NCBI GenBank assembly: GCA_964475415.1
Contig: CAYYWZ010000006.1
Span: 33,157 to 97,156 of the forward strand
Direction of reading: 5' to 3'
Source: CALCMJ01 sp964475415
GTDB taxonomy: Bacteria; Bacteroidota; Bacteroidia; Chitinophagales; Saprospiraceae
Length of the DNA: 64,000 nucleotides
Shown: one piece after another, positions 61,118 through 64,000 of the stretch
How the letters are laid out: each line of letters starts with the position of its first letter
How positions within the stretch are numbered: position 1 is the stretch's first letter
Notes under the pieces: model-generated
What the model was told of the DNA's origin: nothing
What the model saw: the letters and a program-made list of their open reading frames with translations, nothing else
Databases searched by the model: none
Made by a program: the position numbers and the translations under genes

Positions 61118-63367
61118 TTAGTTCGCTACTATAAATTTCTTAGTAACAATTTTATCTCCGGTTTTAATCTGCACAAAATAGAATCCTGTATTGTAAGCCG
61201 AAGCATCTACAATGTGCTGATACTTTCCTCTAGCTAATTGCATATTATTCTGCTCTATTTGTTTGCCATAAGCATCGATCACTCTAAGTGCTACTGCAGA
61301 ATCTTCTAGGACATCAAAAGATACATTAAGGATATCCTTAGTCGGATTAGGATACAGTTGGATGCTGTTTTCTGATATAGAAAGTTCCTCTGACTCCTGG
61401 GCTATAACTTCTAGTGTGCCATCTAAATGACCATCAGCTAATTCATCTGATCTAGATCCATTAGCACAACCGCTGATATTTACATCATCGATATATATCC
61501 TATCATTATTTACAGAAGCGTCACATCTAAATCTCCATTTTGTTGTGTTCGTATAGCCTCCTGTGATAATAATAGATTCAGAATAAGCATTTCCGTTTTG
61601 AAAATCAGTTCCTCTTGCCCAGGTTGCTACTGTTGTCCAAGTGTTACCACCATCTAGAGAACCCTGTAACCAGAAGTCTTCTCCATTTTCCATACCTACA
61701 GGATAATAGTTAAAGTCTATGGTCACTTCTTCAAAACCTGACAGACCAAGATTATCTGTAGTCATAGAAGAAGCATTTCCAGAATTATCTCTAATTCTGA
61801 TCGTGTAACTTCCAGAACTTGCATATGGCGCATAGTTATTTCTGTAACAATCTGATCCTCCATCATTCCAAATTCCCCATCCAGATTCGAAGTTTTCAAA
61901 ATCTATCTGAATAGTAGAACATCCACCACCAGTATTACAAGGTGTACAAGACCCACCGCAATCTACACCTTCTTCATCACCGTTCTGCACACCATCATTA
62001 CAAGTAGGTGCCGGTCCACCTCCTATACAGAAGTTAGTGGTTTCTGAATTGGTAAAATTACCACCCGATGCAACAACACTTCCTCCAGCAGTTACAGAAT
62101 AAGAACCGTTTCCATAAGAACAACATATACCATCACCGTACGTATCATTTATTGTAAAGTCATAACATCCATCAGATAAGCATTCATTAATAGTTACAGT
62201 AGAGCCATCAGCTTGGTTACCATAAGTTCCTCCTGTAGCAACTGTACTACCATTTGAATTTTTAATAGTCCAGCTCGTCTCTTCAGGATAGTTATCCAAA
62301 GTAATAGAAATAACGACTTCAGTGCCTGAGCATCCTGATGAACATGGTGCACATGATCCACCACAATCTATACCTGTTTCATTTCCATTTTGGACACCAT
62401 CATTACAGGTAGGTGTAGGCGCATTTCCACATCCACCTGAATTAAGCAGACTAGATCTAAATCCATCAAAAACAGCTCTCATTCTTGTCTTCTGGCCCTG
62501 TGTGTATAGATTCATACAAGCATCATCAGAATAATCCATATAGTTCTGAACCATATCTACACTGCCACATGAGACATGTCCAACAGCACATCCACCATTA
62601 GAAGCATCTGAAGTAGGTGTATCAGATACAAAATCATCAACGTTACATCCACCATCTCCCCATATATGTCTTAAGTTAAGCCAGTGACCAACCTCATGAG
62701 TTGTCGTTCTTCCTAGGTCGAAAGGTGCACTTAGATATCCTGTAGAGCCAAAATAATTAGGTCCAACAACCACTCCATCTGTAGAAGTAGATCCACCTGG
62801 AAATTGAGCATAACCCAAAATTCCTCCTCCTATATTACATACCCAAATATTCAGATAATCTCCAGTAGGCCATGCATTCACGCCACCATTACTTGCAAAT
62901 TTCATTGCATCATTGGTACCCCACGATGTTGTATTAGATGACTTTCTTGTTATGCCTGTAGTAGAATTTCCGTTAGGATCTACAGAGGCCAAACAGAACT
63001 CTATTTCTGTATCAGCAGCCTGTGACCAAGTTCCATCAGCATCTGAATTCAATCTTCTAAAATCTTCATTAAGCACATTTATTTGAGATAATATTTGTGC
63101 ATCACTTATATTCTCGTTAGAGTTACTGTATATGACATGCACAACTGTAGGTATGGTAACTATACCTGTAACTAACTGATCACTATTTTCTATAAAAGAT
63201 CTCGTTTGCTTTTCGATATTTATCATCGTCTTTTCAATCTTGTCATCATTCATTTTTCTGAATTCAAGATTTTCCATAGCTCCGCAATTCCGGGAGGATT
63301 GAGAGACAAGGCTCAGGTTAACTAATAGCATAGCAAGAGCTAGCATTGTAAAGTTTCGAATTTTCAT
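61118..63367 (-). CDS. M43 (pappalysin-type) zinc metalloprotease with T9SS sorting domain
   Basis: A 749-residue secreted protease. After the signal peptide (FTMLALAMLLVNLSLVSQ) and a propeptide, the metzincin zinc motif HEVGHWLNLRH lies at 224-234, with the Met-turn in NYMDYSDDACMNLY around 275-288 and the calcium-loop-like SDTPTSD. Behind it are two Cys-rich TCNDG(V/I)QNG(D/N)E...CGGSC-type segments (~320 and ~455), a domain ending in CCSYGNGSY, the beta-sandwich ESGWGIWNDGGSDCYRN and a T9SS type A domain (LYPNPTKDI). It would digest protein outside the cell. Confidence 0.93.
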   Translation of the reverse strand: MKIRNFTMLALAMLLVNLSLVSQSSRNCGAMENLEFRKMNDDKIEKTMINIEKQTRSFIENSDQLVTGIVTIPTVVHVIYSNSNENISDAQILSQINVLNEDFRRLNSDADGTWSQAADTEIEFCLASVDPNGNSTTGITRKSSNTTSWGTNDAMKFASNGGVNAWPTGDYLNIWVCNIGGGILGYAQFPGGSTSTDGVVVGPNYFGSTGYLSAPFDLGRTTTHEVGHWLNLRHIWGDGGCNVDDFVSDTPTSDASNGGCAVGHVSCGSVDMVQNYMDYSDDACMNLYTQGQKTRMRAVFDGFRSSLLNSGGCGNAPTPTCNDGVQNGNETGIDCGGSCAPCSSGCSGTEVVISITLDNYPEETSWTIKNSNGSTVATGGTYGNQADGSTVTINECLSDGCYDFTINDTYGDGICCSYGNGSYSVTAGGSVVASGGNFTNSETTNFCIGGGPAPTCNDGVQNGDEEGVDCGGSCTPCNTGGGCSTIQIDFENFESGWGIWNDGGSDCYRNNYAPYASSGSYTIRIRDNSGNASSMTTDNLGLSGFEEVTIDFNYYPVGMENGEDFWLQGSLDGGNTWTTVATWARGTDFQNGNAYSESIIITGGYTNTTKWRFRCDASVNNDRIYIDDVNISGCANGSRSDELADGHLDGTLEVIAQESEELSISENSIQLYPNPTKDILNVSFDVLEDSAVALRVIDAYGKQIEQNNMQLARGKYQHIVDASAYNTGFYFVQIKTGDKIVTKKFIVAN

Positions 63368-63761
63368 GTAAAAAAAATTTTGGTTAGATAATGTAATGAG
63401 GGATAACTAGAGTGTCTTAAAGTGGAGTGTTAACGATGGTAATTTTTAAAAGGGTTATTTACAAAAGCGAGGTAAATTTTTTAACTCACATTTAAATGTA
63501 ATTATTAATTTAAAATATCAATAACTTTGTACACAAAATTTTTAATTAAAATTTGTAAAATCCATGAAAACCCTTATATAATTGCCTGAATAAACAGCTA
63601 TTCGATATGAAAAAATACAAAAATTCATATTTTAAAATTTTGTTCGGTGGCTAAATACTGTCTATTTAGTAGAGATCAGAATATATATTCTTTAAGTTGT
63701 CTATGAAAGAAAACAACCTTAAAGACATATACTTTAAGAAAAGTAGCTAACACAAATAATT
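63368..63761. other. Intergenic region with an orphan plus-strand promoter
   Basis: No long open frame. TAACTTTG at 63522-63529 is an exact -7 element reading to the right, with no gene directly after it. A 15-codon frame (MKKYKNSYFKILFGG) lies at 63607-63654 downstream. A hairpin (about 63690-63725, CTTTAAG...CTTAAAG with ACAAC) follows without a T-run. Confidence 0.4.
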
Positions 63762-64000
63762 TTATTCTGATAGATTATTGAAGAATTTCTTGATAGATTC
63801 TGAACTAGTAAGGTGGTAGATTTTTTTAGTTTTTGATTGTATTTCTATCCTATCAAGTAATTGATTTCTCCTAAGTAGATTATAAGTTGCAACATAGTGT
63901 AAAAAAGAAAGACTAAATCTTTCTTTACATCCTTCTGGCATATCTAGTCTTACTTGTCCAAAATTTTTCACAGTTCTTAGTAGAACACGCCACAGACATA
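63762..64000 (-). CDS. Hypothetical protein (partial, 5' end outside window)
   Basis: The minus frame is open from the right edge to a stop at 63762-63764, about 79 codons. A GTG at 63971 could be an internal start, but the frame remains open further up (CLWRVLLRTVKNFGQVRLD), so the gene most likely begins outside the window. The visible part is soluble, basic and helical, with a pattern (SLSFLHYVATYNLLRRNQLLDRIE...IYHLTSSESIKKFF) that could be a winged-helix end. I do not recognise a family. Confidence 0.4.
   Translation of the reverse strand, partial: CLWRVLLRTVKNFGQVRLDMPEGCKERFSLSFLHYVATYNLLRRNQLLDRIEIQSKTKKIYHLTSSESIKKFFNNLSE

Noticed and set aside
1..64000. tRNA and rRNA genes.
   Set aside because: I scanned for TTCGA-type T-loops with CCA-type ends and conserved rRNA blocks and found none that fold; a tRNAscan run would be decisive.

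Overview
The window is AT-rich bacterial DNA from a member of the Bacteroidota, possibly the Saprospiria; the class is inference. The evidence is seen directly. Many genes are preceded by the Bacteroidota -7 promoter element TAnnTTTG. At least six intact genes encode large secreted proteins ending in a type IX secretion (T9SS) sorting domain with a YPNP-type motif. Other gene types also fit: the fused E1 alpha/beta 2-oxoacid dehydrogenase, the DUF1800/DUF1501 pair, choice-of-anchor B and GEVED/FG-GAP proteins. No rRNA, tRNA or CRISPR array was seen.

Layout. The left edge lies inside mraZ, so the division/cell-wall (dcw) cluster continues to the left. From 0.6 to 5.7 kb on the minus strand are a soluble TPR histidine kinase, a polyprenol-phosphate mannose synthase-like GT2 and the fused E1 enzyme. 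From 5.9 to 15.2 kb are mostly plus-strand housekeeping genes: a DUF1573 protein, yaaA, a penicillin-acylase-like hydrolase, a candidate structured small RNA, a lipoprotein metallopeptidase, a K+ channel with a zinc ribbon, a YjjG nucleotidase with a DoxX protein, an alpha/beta hydrolase and a YdeI-like protein. From 15.2 to 20.7 kb lies a kdsA / FAD-oxidoreductase / yhhN operon. Its last gene, a lysoplasmalogenase homologue, is cut in two by a 2.4-kb AT-rich segment that carries an ArnT/PMT-type glycosyltransferase and a decayed T9SS cargo gene, and is edged by a 10-bp inverted repeat. From 20.7 to 30.5 kb are a candidate terminated sRNA, yidC-gpsA, a pair of coiled-coil proteins of which one looks PspA/ESCRT-III-like, the DUF1800/DUF1501 pair and a frameshifted Kazal protein.

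From 30.6 to 41.8 kb is amino-acid and sugar catabolism: phenylalanine hydroxylase, a GH13 glucosidase, a broken T9SS gene, and a histidine-utilisation operon (hutH, hutU, an AhpD-like protein, hutI) with a divergent LysR regulator. From 41.8 to 51 kb are a Fur-type regulator, a choice-of-anchor B protein, a tRNA nucleotidyltransferase and a DM13 protein with seven ~115-residue repeats. From 51 to 64 kb are a MITE-like element, dusB and a thioesterase driven by back-to-back promoters, a GC-rich non-coding island, FG-GAP and BNR surface proteins, a response-regulator remnant, DinB, MFS, an AlkB-like dioxygenase whose promoter spacer holds a perfect palindrome, and an M43 metalloprotease.

Two themes stand out. 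Secreted T9SS cargo genes here are often decayed (three broken versus six intact). Several intergenic gaps hold ordered regulatory or RNA structure rather than being empty. All functions are read from motifs and family knowledge; no database search was run.
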